A DNA stretch of 64,000 bases, taken from contig JAVHZZ010000002.1 of NCBI GenBank assembly GCA_036250195.1, forward strand, positions 271,620,407 to 271,684,406, given 5' to 3'. Made by a program: the position numbers and the translations under genes. Under the pieces are notes generated by a model. The model saw only the letters and a list, made by a program, of their open reading frames with translations, searched no databases and had not been told where the DNA came from. The first letter of the stretch is position 1, and each line of letters begins with the position of its first letter. The DNA comes from Mixophyes australis (taxonomy: Eukaryota > Chordata > Amphibia > Anura > Limnodynastidae). Of the stretch, positions 1 through 9,908 are shown one piece after another.

Positions 1-1258
1 GGCAGTGTTTTTAAAAGTCTCCAGTCACATTCTACTGTGCCATAGCTCACCCAGAAACAGGAGAGGTGGCAGTGTTCAGTGCTAAAAGAGAAAAATTAGT
101 TCTGGCAGTGTTCTTAAAAGTCTTTAGTCACATGGTACTGTATTATTATAGCTCACACAGAAAAAGGAGAGGTGGCAGTTTTCAGAGCTGAAAGAGAAAT
201 AAAAAGGCAGGTAGGATACTTAAAAGTCTCAAGTGTCATTATACCGTGACATAGCTAGCCTGAAATTATGAGAGGTGGCAGTGTTCAGTGCTGAAAGAGA
301 ATTAATAGGGCTGCCAGTGTTCTTTAAAGTCTCCAGTCAGATATTACTGTGTTATTATAGCTCACATTCTACTGTGCCATAGCTCGCCCAGAAGCAAGAG
401 TGGTGCCATTTTTCAATGCTGAAAGAGAGAGAATAGAGCTAGCAGTTTTCTTAAAAGTTTCCAAGCACATTGAACCGTGTTATAATAGCTAATAGCTCAC
501 ACAGAAACAGGAGCGGTCGCCGTGTTCAATGCTGAAAGAGAAATAATAGGGCTTGCATTGTTCTTAAATGTCTCTGATGACATTCTACTGTGCCATAGCT
601 TTCACAGAAACAGGAAATGTGGCAGTGTTCAGTGCTGAAAGAGAAGTAACACGGCTGGCAGTATTCTTAAAAGTCTCCAGTCACATTTCACTCTGTTATT
701 ATAGCTCACACAGAAACAGGAAAAGTGCCAGTGTTCTTGCCAGTCTACAGTCTACGTGCCATTTATCATAATCAGTGCTGAAAGAGAAATAATAGTGCTA
801 ACAGTGTTCTTAAAAGTCTCCAGTCACATGGTGCTGTGTTCTTATAACTCACACAGAAACATGAGAAATGGTAATTAGTAATGCTGAAAGTGAAATATTA
901 GGGCTGGCAGTGTTTTTAAAAGTCTCCAGTCACATTCTACTGTGCCATAGCTCACCCAGAAACAGGAGAGGTGGCAGTGTTCAGTGCTAAAAGAGAAATA
1001 ATAGTTCTGGCAGTATTCTTAAAAGTCTCCAGTCACATTTCACTCTGTTATTATAGCTCACACAGAAACAGGAAAAGTGCCAGTGTTCTTGCCAGTCTAC
1101 AGTCTACGTGCCATTTATCATAATCAGTGCTGAAAGAGAAATAATAGTGCTGGCAGTGTTCTTAAAAGTCTCCAGTCACATGGTACTGTGTAATTATAAC
1201 TCACACAGAAACAGGAGAGGTGGCAGTGTTCAGTGCAGAAACAGAAATAATAGGACTC
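1..1258. repeat. Satellite array, ~103-bp unit, segment 1
   Basis: Diverged tandem copies of a unit of about 103 bp. Each unit carries, in order, GGCAGTGTTCTTAAAAGTCT, a CCAGTCACAT block, CATAGCTC or TATAGCTCACAC, CAGAAACAGG and GCTGAAAGAGAAATAATAG. Two subtypes alternate (TGTGCCATAGCTC versus TGTTATTATAGCTC), and a longer variant with GTGCCAGTGTTCTTGCCAG is also present. The open frames across it simply follow the repeat and are not genes. The array stops at a TTA where the Harbinger element begins and resumes at 16379. Confidence 0.9.
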
Positions 1259-1261
1259 TTA

Positions 1262-1570
1262 GGGCTAGATTTACTATCAGGCGTGTTTGTAAAGCCGCCG
1301 ACTTTCGGCGGGTTTGACGGCGATTTAGCCATCACCGGATTTACTAACGCTAAATTCGCCATCCAAACGGCCACAAATGATTTTTTTAAAGCCGCCTCTT
1401 TAGAAAGCGCCATGACGGTTTCAACAATGTTGAACATACAAACAGCCAGATTTTCTATTAGGCGTTTAAAAAAGCCGCCGGAAAAGCGCCATTCAAAAGA
1501 CCAAAATGAAAGAGCTGCTTGTGAGCGGCGAGATTGCTCAAACAGCATGCTGTTTCAGCTATTTTGACAA
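1262..1570. repeat. Harbinger-1 left terminal and subterminal region
   Basis: Begins with the terminal inverted repeat and continues with GC-rich sequence carrying GCCGCC, GGCGG and GCGCCAT motifs that also occur in inverted sense at 16150-16375. Such subterminal motifs are candidate binding sites for the transposase or the Myb-like protein (inference). Open frames on both strands here show no transposase motif and are taken as chance. Confidence 0.65.
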
Positions 1571-1797
1571 TCAGAACAAAGGAGAAAGGGCCACAGTGTC
1601 TTGTAATTTCAGTGTACAGTTTTGTTTTTAACCCTGCAATCTATTTACTGATTTCAACATTTGTTGGTTTTTATTTTTAAATTGCAACAAATCCTCAAGA
1701 TCACTGGTGTTTGTCCAAAATCAGGATGCACAATATGTCATTACATAGTTAACCCTTAATAGAATGTAAAAGCAATCCAAAATTGACAAAAGAAAAA

Positions 1798-1947
1798 ATG
1801 CATCAACTTACCCCACCGATTATTGCAGTAGAAAGTGAACAATTAGGGGTCCATGTCCCATTTGGTGATGTGCAGATCACAGAGGGGTGGAGGCAGATTA
1901 GAGACCGTCTCATTACAATCAACTTTACATGTAAATGCATACTGTGA
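1798..1947 (+). pseudogene. Harbinger transposase, C-terminal exon fragment
   Basis: A 49-codon open stretch ending in TGA at 1945-1947 contains GVHVPFGDV and EGWRQIRDRLITINF. The G-x-x-x-R-D-x-L-I-x-x-x-F pattern resembles the end of PIF/Harbinger DDE transposases, as in HARBI1-like proteins. The ...TTGCAG at 1823-1828 could be a splice acceptor, so the true exon start is uncertain. No catalytic domain lies between 1571 and 1797, so most of the gene is deleted or was spliced from sequence now lost. It lies in the right place and orientation to converge on the Myb-like gene. Short length limits confidence. Confidence 0.5.
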
Positions 1948-1985
1948 GAAACATTTATTGATCTAAAATGTGTTTGATGTGAGTG

Positions 1986-2681
1986 TGTCAGGAACCCCTC
2001 CAACCAGTACAACACCACCCGGAGTCTACTCTGATAGTCAGGTGTTCACTGGAGCCCCTAGTGGTGGGGACAGACTTGGCTGCAGACTACAGAGGTCGTG
2101 TGACATGTACCAGCTGCGAGGAACCCAGGAGCAGAGGGTAATGGCAGACAGCAATTCCAAAGAACAGGCCGAGGTCAGGGGTCACTTGCCAGGAAGAATC
2201 GTCAGGAAACACGCCAAGGGTCGAGGTCACAGGAAAACCAGCAGAAACGGAGGTACAGGGCAAAAGATCAAGGGCACAGGCAAAAGACAAATCCAGGAAA
2301 CATGCAGGGGTCATACACGGCAGGCAACAATCCAAAGGCTTAACACCAGGAGTATAGGAGTACAAGCAGCAGGCAGCAACACAGGAATCTGGAAGCTATA
2401 ACCGTCAGGGAGGCTAAGCCCTTCCTGCCTTAAATACAGGCATAGACCAATGAGAGCCTGGCTCTCTAATTGCACAAGCTGTCCCATGATAAATTAGCCC
2501 GCAGGCTTGCACTGTACTTGCGCACGCGCTTGGCTGCCCATAGTGCCGGGACACGGCTCTAGATCAGCAAAAGCGTCCGGCCGTTGCTACGGCAGCGGTC
2601 GGCTGGCCCCCTGGAAGTGACGTCCCGGTCGTCACAGCGATGGCCGGGACGCAGGTAGGAGAGTCGCGGCGGCTCGCAACA
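1986..2681 (-). repeat. gypsy-1 3' LTR (complete, 696 bp)
   Basis: Starts TGTCAGGAACC and ends GGCTCGCAACA on the plus strand, so it has TG...CA ends. On minus the internal domain meets it through a G-rich polypurine tract. It contains TATTTAAGG on minus, a plausible TATA-like box. Its sequence is clearly related to the solo LTRs at 17108-17832 and 30985-31744, most visibly in the GCGTCCGRCCGTTG and GTCCCGGTCGTCA blocks near the right end. Confidence 0.9.
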
Positions 2682-3529
2682 ATACCCCCCAGTCGAATAG
2701 GGGTCAAGGCACCGCGACATCGAGGTTTTTCAGGGAATTGTTTGAAAAATTCCTCAATGAGTTTGCGGGCGTGTAAGTGTCTCCATTGAATCCAAGATCT
2801 TTCCTTTGGGCCACGATCTTTCCTATGAATTAAAAATTGGATTTGCCCCTGGACCTTCTTGGAGTCCAGAATCTTCTCCAGCAAAAATTTCTTGTGACCC
2901 TCCGGAATAACAGGCTGAAATTTTGGTAAGTAACGGAGCCTAGACTTGCGTGCAGGAATAGTAGATTTCAGAAGAGAACAATGTAAGGTATTCGGCATCC
3001 TAAGTGACTGAGGAAGCTTTAGCCTGAAGGCGACAGGATTGACCTGTTTGGTGATCAGGAATGGGCCAATAAATATAGGGCCTAGTTTTTTGCAGGGCTG
3101 TTTGAGCTTGATATTGTGTGTGGACAACCAGACTTTTTGCCCCACCTTAAATGAACAGTCCTTCCGATGACTGTCTGCAAATTTTTTAGAACAGAAAGAG
3201 GCCCGAGCTAATGCAGAATGCACTTTTTTCCAAACTGATTTGAGGAATGAAGCCGTGGAACGGACCTCCGGAAGGCCAGAGGAGTTGAGCAGAGACAAGG
3301 AATTGGATCTTGGATGAAAGCCAAAGTTACAGAAAAAAGGAGAGGTTCGGGTGGAGGAATGAGATGCGTTATTATATGCGAACTCAGCCCATGGAAGCAA
3401 TGATGACAAATTGTCTTGAAACTCTGTAGTGTAGAAGCGAAGAAACTGTTCCAATGATTGGTTCACCCTTTCAGTTTGCCCATTGGATTGAGGATGATAG
3501 GCTGAGGAGAGACTGATGTTAATCCCCAA
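2564..3529 (-). pseudogene. pol: gypsy-1 integrase C-terminal half plus chromodomain
   Basis: This frame begins just after a stop and carries the integrase core segment with SAYHPQSNGQTERVNQ, where the E is the third acidic residue of the D,D-35-E triad. It continues through the GPF/Y-like module (LGPIFIGPFLITKQVNPVAFRL) into a chromodomain at roughly residues 210-265, including EKILDSKKVQGQIQFLIH and GPKERSWIQWRHLHA. The chromodomain places the element in the chromovirus branch. The frame reads through the polypurine tract into the LTR. An in-frame TAG separates it from the rest of the core at 3548-3805. Confidence 0.88.
2682..2698 (-). other. gypsy-1 polypurine tract
   Basis: On minus, ACTGGGGGGTAT lies directly before the TG of the 3' LTR, the usual place for the plus-strand primer of a gypsy element. 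Confidence 0.6.
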
Positions 3530-3547
3530 AAGACAACAAAAGGACTT

Positions 3548-3805
3548 CTAGAACTGGGCAACAAATTGGGAACCCCGGTCCGAAACAATGTCAGTGGGTA
3601 GGCCATGGAGGTGAAAGACATGCTGCACAAATAGCACAGCCAGATCCTGAGCACTAGGGAGCTTGGTCAGTGGAACAAAATGAGACATTTTGCTGAAACG
3701 GTCCACTATTACCCAAATAGTGTTGTTTCCTGAGGAATATGGCAGATCCTCGATAAAACCCATTGATAAATGTGTCCAGGGTTTCATAGGCATAGACAAC
3801 GGCAT
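3548..3805 (-). pseudogene. pol: gypsy-1 integrase catalytic core, N-terminal half
   Basis: Contains HLSMGFIEDLPYSSGNNTIWV, whose D-containing strand normally supplies the first acidic residue, and IVSDRGSQFVAQF, with the second Asp of the triad. It ends at a TAG where the family normally continues into the helix before the NGQTER motif. Upstream, stops near 3820 and 3897 separate it from the zinc-binding part. Confidence 0.85.
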
Positions 3806-3898
3806 AAGTGGACCTCAAGGAGAGATCCTGGAGGTTTTATTTTTTGCGCAATCCTCACAAGTACGGACAAAACCCTTAACGTCCGAGGAGAGTGAAGG

Positions 3899-4135
3899 CT
3901 ACCATACTAAGCGTATAAGGATTTCTAGGGTTTTAGAGATACCCGGATGCCCGGCAGATTTATTCTCATGGACCTCAGTGAGGACAGCTCTACGGAGGTG
4001 TACTGGCACAAAAAGACGCCTGGCAGGTGTTTCAGCAGGGGCAATCTTCTGGAATTGACGAATGGTGTTCCCTAAATCCTGGGTCAACCCAGCGTGAATG
4101 ATAGAAGCCGGAATTATAGGTGGTGGTTCACTCAT
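3899..4135 (-). pseudogene. pol: gypsy-1 integrase N-terminal zinc-binding domain
   Basis: The frame includes LRRAVLTEVHENKSAGHPGI, matching the H-x3-H half of the H2C2 integrase zinc finger. The matching CEDC half lies just beyond a premature stop and is legible in the same frame downstream. A frameshift near 4130 separates it from RNase H. Confidence 0.8.
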
Positions 4136-4445
4136 GGGTAATTGATGAGGTAGGTCTGTAGGTTAGGACAAAATTGAAACAGGTAAAGAATAGGGCCCAT
4201 CGGGCTTGTCTGGAGTTTAATCGTTTGGCAGACTCAATGTACAACAGGTTTTTATGATCAGTGAAGACTGAAATTGTATGAACTGCTCCCTCAAGCCAAT
4301 GACGCCACTCCTCGAACGCCCACTTGATTGCCAGGAGTTCCCGATTGCCCACATCGTAGTTGACTTCGGCGGCCGAAAACTTGCGAGAAAAGAATGCATG
4401 GATGCACTTTATGATCACCGGGGTCCCTCTGAGATAAGAGAGCAC
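4128..4445 (-). pseudogene. pol: gypsy-1 RNase H domain
   Basis: Contains [30 protein letters not shown] and [11 protein letters not shown], the conserved RNase H core of Ty3/gypsy pol; D of FTDHKNL is an active-site residue. The upstream part ([20 protein letters not shown]) is in the preceding RT frame, so a frameshift lies between about 4390 and 4440. Confidence 0.88.
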
Positions 4446-5661
4446 CAGCGCCTACTTCCGAAGCATCCACCTCCAGGATAAATGGCAACTGCGGATTAGG
4501 ATGCTTGAGGTTTAGAGCAGTAGTGAAGGCATCCTTAAAAGCTTTGAATGCTGTAATGGCCTCTGGAGACCAATTACCAGGATCTGCTCCTTTGCAGGTA
4601 AGAGCAGTGATGGGAGCCACCAGATCAAAGAAATCTCGGATGAATCTCCGATAGTAATTAGCAAAGCCTAGGAATCTTTGGATTGCTTTCAGATTCGTGG
4701 GACGTATCCACTCCAGGATGGCTTGGACTTTATTAGGATCCATAGAAAATCCACCAGGAGAGATTATGTATCCTAAGAATGACACTTTCTTAACATCGAA
4801 TTCACATTTTTCAAGCTTGGCGAAGAGATGATGTTCTCTGAGTTTAAGCAGAACTTGTTTGACATGATCACGGTGTTGAGAGAGAGGCTGAGAATAAATC
4901 AGGGTGTTGTCCAGATAGACCACTACGCACTGACCCAGGAAATCAAGGAGTACCTCGTTAATGAGGTCCTGGAAGACTGCAGGCGCATTACACAGGCCGA
5001 AGGGCATGACCAAATACTTGTAATGGCCAGATTGAGTGTTGAAGGCCGTCTTCAACTCATCGCCCTCTCTGATGTGCATGAGATTATAGGCGCCCCGGAG
5101 ATCAATCTTGGTGTATATGGTAGCATCTCTCAATTGGTCAAACAGTACAGAGATGAGCGGAAGCGGATATGTGTTTTTGATGGTGATCTTGTTCAGGCCA
5201 CGATAGTCGATGCACAGGCGTAGACTACCATCCTTTTTGGAGACGAAAAAACACCCCGCTTCTGCAGGAGACTTTGAAGGTCTGATGAACCCTTTCTGCA
5301 AGTTTTCCTCCACATAATCTTGCATTGCCTTAGTCTCAGGGCCAGAAAGGGAGTATAACCTTCCTTTGGGCAACTTGGATCCTGGAAGTAGATCAATGGC
5401 ACAATCGAAGTCTCTATGTGGAGGTAGAGAATCAGCCGCCTTCTTGGAAAACACATCCTGGAATTCACGATATGCAGAAGGCAGTTGATTCGGAAGCGGC
5501 TGCAGGAGCCGAAGAGACATGGCCAAACAGTTTTGAGAACAGTGAGTACTCCAACGAGTAATTTCTCCAAGATTCCAGTCGATCACAGGATTATGGAGGT
5601 GAAGCCAGGGATAACCCAGAATTAGCGGAACGGAAGGGCAATCAATGAGGAGAAGAGACAA
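4291..5661 (-). pseudogene. pol: gypsy-1 reverse transcriptase (catalytic YLDN)
   Basis: A 456-codon frame with the whole gypsy RT palm and fingers: SPAEAGCFFVSKKDGSLRLC, IDYRGLNKITIKN, YPLPLI, FGLCNAPAVFQ and VVVYLDNTLIYS. The active site is usually YLDD; here the last Asp codon reads AAC (Asn), one transition away, which should abolish polymerisation. The start of RNase H follows in the same frame ([14 protein letters not shown]). Overlap with the protease frame at 5622-5661 marks a frameshift. Confidence 0.93.
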
Positions 5662-6020
5662 GGTTTCGGAATGAAGAGACCCAACTGTAAGACGTAGGGG
5701 CGGAGTCGGAAGGATATCCTGCCTCCCGGTAAGGGACCCCCATCTAAACCGCAGACGGTAATAGCGGAATTCATTTTAATGAACGGAATTCCAATGGACT
5801 TGGCAAAACTGGTATCCAGAAAGTTGCCTGCGGCACCGCTATCAATAAATGCTGAAGTAACAGAGAAGAGTGATCCACAGGAAAGATGAGCGGGAACTAT
5901 TAATGCATTTTTGGAAGAAATGAACTGCAGACCTAGATGAATCTCTTCCACCTTCTTTAGGCCTGATCTTTTCCTGACTTGTTGGGACAGGAGCGCAGAA
6001 GGTGGCCTTTGGTTCCACAA
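5622..6020 (-). pseudogene. pol: gypsy-1 aspartic protease
   Basis: Carries SAFIDSGAAGNFLD, the DSG/A-type active site of retroviral-like aspartic proteases, followed by SITVCGLDGGPLPGG-like sequence typical of the flap and C-terminal part. Its frame is -1 relative to gag and overlaps gag by 64 nt, which would suit ribosomal frameshifting as in Sushi-like elements, though I see no textbook slippery heptamer. Confidence 0.85.
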
Positions 6021-6832
6021 TATAGGCAGAGGCCTAAGGTGCGTCTCCTAATTCTCTCTTCCTGAGAGAGGCAATAGGCGCCTAGCTGCATCGGTTCCGC
6101 ATCTTCCATATTAGGAGGAGGCACAGAAAGGAACGTACTGGAAATGGATGCTTTCTTCTCAGTTCTTCTTTCCTTGAGGCGTCTATCAATTTTGATGGTA
6201 AGCTGCATGAGTCCTTCCAGGGAAGTAGGTGAAGGATACTGTACCAGAGAATCCTTTATTTGCTCCGATAACCCCAAACGGAATTGGCTGCGTAAAGCTG
6301 GGTCATTCCACTCGCTGTCAATGGCCCAGCGCCGGAATTCGTCAGTGTATTCCTCTGCAGAACGTCGGTCTTGTTTTAGGGATCTGAGGAGGCCCTCAGA
6401 GGAAGCTACCCAATCCGGGTCATCATACAAAAGGCCTAGGGCTTCGAAAAAGGATTCCACGGACCTTAGGGAAGGACTGTCGGAAGGCAAGCTGAAGGTC
6501 CAGGTCTGCGGGTCCTCCTGAAGCAAGGAAATCACAATACCCACTCTTTGATGTTCAGAGCAGGAGGAACGGGGTCGGAGACGGAAGTAAAGTTTACAGC
6601 TCTCCTTAAAGTTACGGAAGAGATTCTTGTCCCCAGAAAATCGATCCGGCAAGTTCAGCTTGGGTTCCACAGCAGGAGCTGATGGGTCTTGCTGGGCTTG
6701 GGCTTGTGTGGCTCTGGTGACCTCTTCCTGAACAGACAGGCATTGAACCAGGTTCTGGACCACTTGTGAGACGGACTGGATCTGTCCTGCCAGAATTTGG
6801 GCTGGAGAGAGGTTCGCCACGCTATCATCCAT
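5957..6832 (-). CDS. gag: gypsy-1 Gag (capsid plus zinc knuckle)
   Basis: An intact 291-codon frame starting MDDSVANLSPAQILA, just inside the 5' LTR. It contains a retrotransposon gag capsid region (LNLPDRFSGDKNLFRNFKES, LLQEDPQTWTFSL, SAEEYTDEFRRWAID) and one CCHC knuckle near the end, CLYCGTKGHLLRSC. Length and order fit Sushi-like chromovirus gag, the group from which mammalian PEG10/RTL genes derive. It is the only full-length open gene in gypsy-1. No sign of host adoption; it sits between LTRs as expected. Confidence 0.88.
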   Translation of the reverse strand: MDDSVANLSPAQILAGQIQSVSQVVQNLVQCLSVQEEVTRATQAQAQQDPSAPAVEPKLNLPDRFSGDKNLFRNFKESCKLYFRLRPRSSCSEHQRVGIVISLLQEDPQTWTFSLPSDSPSLRSVESFFEALGLLYDDPDWVASSEGLLRSLKQDRRSAEEYTDEFRRWAIDSEWNDPALRSQFRLGLSEQIKDSLVQYPSPTSLEGLMQLTIKIDRRLKERRTEKKASISSTFLSVPPPNMEDAEPMQLGAYCLSQEERIRRRTLGLCLYCGTKGHLLRSCPNKSGKDQA

Positions 6833-6868
6833 TAAAGCGAACTCTCCAACGATTTGGGCCGGTTATAA

Positions 6869-7470
6869 TGTCAGGAACCCCTCCAACCAGTACAACACCA
6901 CCCGGAGTCTACTCTGATAGTCAGGTGTTCACTGGAGCCCCTAGTGGTGGGGACAGACTTGGCTGCAGACTACAGAGGGTCGTGTGGCATGTACCAGTTG
7001 CGAGGAACCCAGGAGCAGATGGTAATGGCAGACAGCAATTGCAAAGAACAGGCCGAGGTCAGGGGTTACTTGCCAGGAAGGATCGTCAGGAAACACGCCA
7101 AGGGACGAGGTCACAGGCAAATCAACAGAAAAGGAGGTACAGGCCAAAAGATCAAGGGCACAGGCAAAAGACAAATCCAGGAAACAGGCAGGGGTCATAC
7201 ACGGCAGGCAACAATCCAAAGGCTTAACACCAGGAGTACATGAGTACAGCAGCAGGCAGCAACACAGGAATCTGGAAGCTATAACCGTCAGGGAGGCTAA
7301 GCCCTCCCTGCCTTAAATACAGGCATAGACCATTGAGAGCCTGGTTCTCTAATTGCACAAGCTGTCCCATGATAAATTGGCCCGCACTCTACTTGCGCAC
7401 CCGCCCGGCTGCCCATAGTGCCGGGACGCGGCGCTAGATCAGCAAAGCGTCCGACCATTGCTTCGGTCTT
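6869..7470 (-). repeat. gypsy-1 5' LTR, truncated
   Basis: Matches the 3' LTR from TGTCAGGAACC onward with about 4% differences and a short deletion near 7380, but stops at about 7470 (GCTTCGG) and passes into unrelated Harbinger sequence. The outer ~90 bp, with the expected CA end and target duplication, are missing. Confidence 0.88.
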
Positions 7471-7686
7471 TTAAACAGAGGATAGTGTGTATTCCTCATG
7501 TAGTAAATGTGAACGTCCCTAGAAAGTTACATGCACATGTCAATGTGTAAGTGAAATTAGTGCATTGTTTTTTCAAACCAGTATACTCTTGTTTAATTTG
7601 CTGAAAAGAAAGACTGATAGCATTGAAATGAAACAGCATTTATTGAAGTTGAACACAATAAAGGAAAAATTAGAATGCATACACAT
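7471..7686 (-). other. Harbinger-1 3' UTR piece with poly(A) signal, and hAT target duplication
   Basis: This stretch is the downstream flank of the Myb-like gene, cut off from it by the hAT. AATAAA on minus at 7639-7644 is a good candidate poly(A) signal for that gene. ATACACAT at 7679-7686 is the left copy of the 8-bp hAT target duplication. Confidence 0.55.
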
Positions 7687-7990
7687 TAGGGATGTGCACC
7701 GGCGACTTTTGAGGTCTCGTGTTTTGTGTTTTGGATCCGGATTTTCATTATTTTTGGGGTTCGGATTTGTCTCGCAAAACACTTGACGAAAGGTCTCGGT
7801 TCGGATTTAAGGTTTTGGATTCGGATTTTTTTTGGAAAAAACATAAAAAGTTTAAAAATCAAGTTTTTGGGCTTATTTTCACTCCTATGCTATTAGTAAC
7901 CTCAATAACATTCAATAACAAGCATTTCCACTAATTTACAGTGTATTCTGAACACCTCACAATATAGTTATTAGTCCAAAACGTTGCAAC
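7687..7990. repeat. hAT left terminal and subterminal region
   Basis: Terminal TAGGGATG followed by repeated TTCGGATTT-like motifs (GGATCCGGATTTTC, GGTTCGGATTTG, GGATTCGGATTT). The right subterminal region carries matching CGGATCC/CGGATCT motifs. In hAT elements such subterminal motifs are commonly transposase binding sites; here that role is inference. Confidence 0.6.
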
Positions 7991-8001
7991 GAGGTATCTT
8001 T

Positions 8002-9740
8002 CTGGACTGCGTAGAGGAGTGGGTCACCACAATATATATTAAAAACCCTGAACTTTTATGAATCGCACCAATAAATGTACCTGGACTGCGTAGAGGAGTG
8101 GGTCACCACAATATATATTAAAAACCCTGAACTTTTATGAATCGCACCAATAAATGTATCTGGACTGCGTAGAGGAGTGGGTCACCACAATATATATTAA
8201 AAACCCTGAACTTTTATGATTCGCACCAATAAATGTACCTGGACTGCGTAGAGGAGTGGGTCACCACAATATATATTAAAAACCCTGAACTTTTATGAAT
8301 CGCACCAATAAATGTACCTGGACTGCGTAGAGGAGTGGGTCACCACAATATATATTAAAAACCCTGAACTTTTATGAATCGCACCAATAAATGTACCTGG
8401 ACTGCGTAGAGGAGTGGGTCACCACAATATATATTAAAAACCCTGAACTTTTATGACTCGCACCAATAAATGTACCTGGACTGCGTAGAGGAGTGGGTCA
8501 CCACAATATATATTAAAAACCCTGAACTTTTATGATTCGCACCAATAAATGTATCTGGACTGCGTAGAGGAGTGGGTCACCACAATATATATAATAAGAA
8601 AACCATCAACTTGTATGAATCGCACCAATAAATGTACCTGGACTGCGTAGAGGAGTGGGTCACCACAATATATATTAAAAACCCTGAACTTTTATGATTC
8701 GCACCAATAAATGTACCTGGACTGCGTAGAGGAGTGGGTCACCACAATATATATTAAAAACCCTGAACTTTTATGAATCGCACCAATAAATGTACCTGGA
8801 CTGCGTAGAGGAGTGGGTCACCACAATATATATTAAAAACCCTGAACTTTTATGAATCGCACCAATAAATGTACCTGGACTGCGTAGAGGAGTGGGTCAC
8901 CACAATATATATTAAAAACCCTGAACTTTTATGAATCGCACCAATAAATGTACCTGGACTGCGTAGAGGAGTGGGTCACCACAATATATATTAAAAACCC
9001 TGAACTTTTATGATTCGCACCAATAAATGTATCTGGACTGCGTAGAGGAGTGGGTCACCACAATATATATTAAAAACCCTGAACTTTTATGATTCGCACC
9101 AATAAATGTATCTGGACTGCGTAGAGGAGTGGGTCACCACAATATATATAATAAGAAAACCATCAACTTGTATGATTCGCACCAATAAATGTACCTGGAC
9201 TGCGTAGAGGAGTGGGTCACCACAATATATATTAAAAACCCTGAACTTGTATGATTCGCACCAATAAATGTACCTGGACTGCGTAGAGGAGTGGGTCACC
9301 ACAATATATATTAAAAACCCTGAACTTGTATGATTCGCACCAATAAATGTATCTGGACTGCGTAGAGGAGTGGGTCACCACAATATATATAATAAGAAAA
9401 CCATCAACTTGTATGATTCGCACCAATAAATGTACCTGGACTGCGTAGAGGAGTGGGTCACCACAATATATATTAAAAACCCTGAACTTTTATGATTCGC
9501 ACCAATAAATGTACCTGGACTGCGTAGAGGAGTGGGTCACCACAATATATATTAAAAACCCTGAACTTGTATGATTCGCACCAATAAATGTATCTGGACT
9601 GCGTAGAGGAGTGGGTCACCACAATATATATTAAAAACCCTGAACTTGTATGATTCGCACCAATAAATGTACCTGGACTGCGTAGAGGAGTGGGCACTGG
9701 GCACCACAATAAAATATATAAAAAACCTTCAACAGGTCTG
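8002..9740. repeat. Tandem array A in hAT, 79-bp unit, ~22 copies
   Basis: Nearly identical units begin CTGGACTGCGTAGAGGAGTG, then GGTCACCACAATATATATTA, AAAACCCTGAAC and end GCACCAATAAATGTAC. Three interspersed units carry the variant AATAAGAAAACCATCAACTTG. Low divergence indicates recent expansion or homogenisation. Long minus-strand frames across the array are repeat shadows. The unit head is shared with array B. Confidence 0.95.
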
Positions 9741-9908
9741 CATTACACTACACATATGGCTGCTCCTCCATCCTCTCCATCATATACATGTTGGAGTTTT
9801 AGCGTGTGACAACCTCTTGTTTTTGATAATGTCAGTGCATTTTGAATATTTTTCAATTTGCCCCACACCACTGAATGTACTTTATCTATGATACGCATCT
9901 ATCTATCT
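9741..9908. other. Spacer between hAT arrays A and B
   Basis: Unique-looking AT-rich sequence with no gene or repeat that I can recognise. Confidence 0.5.

Larger units (their letters stand above)
1986..7470 (-). mobile_element. Ty3/gypsy chromovirus (gypsy-1), nested in Harbinger-1
   Basis: LTR-flanked retrotransposon on the minus strand with gag, protease, RT, RNase H, integrase and a C-terminal chromodomain. The 3' LTR (1986-2681) is complete; the 5' LTR (6869-7470) has lost about its last 90 bp, so no target-site duplication can be read. By eye the two LTRs differ at about 4% of positions plus small indels. Gag and the chromodomain resemble the Sushi-like lineage of vertebrate chromoviruses. 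Several frameshifts and stops in pol and a changed RT catalytic motif make it inactive. Confidence 0.92.

Noticed and set aside
568..1567. Open frames in the satellite on both strands
   Set aside because: They repeat with the array period, lack known domains and break at variant units.
3690..5223. Plus-strand frames (122 and 131 codons) opposite gypsy-1 pol
   Set aside because: They are antisense shadows of conserved RT and integrase sequence.
8002..9740. CRISPR-like appearance of array A
   Set aside because: There are no variable spacers; whole 79-bp units are repeated, and the context is a eukaryotic hAT.
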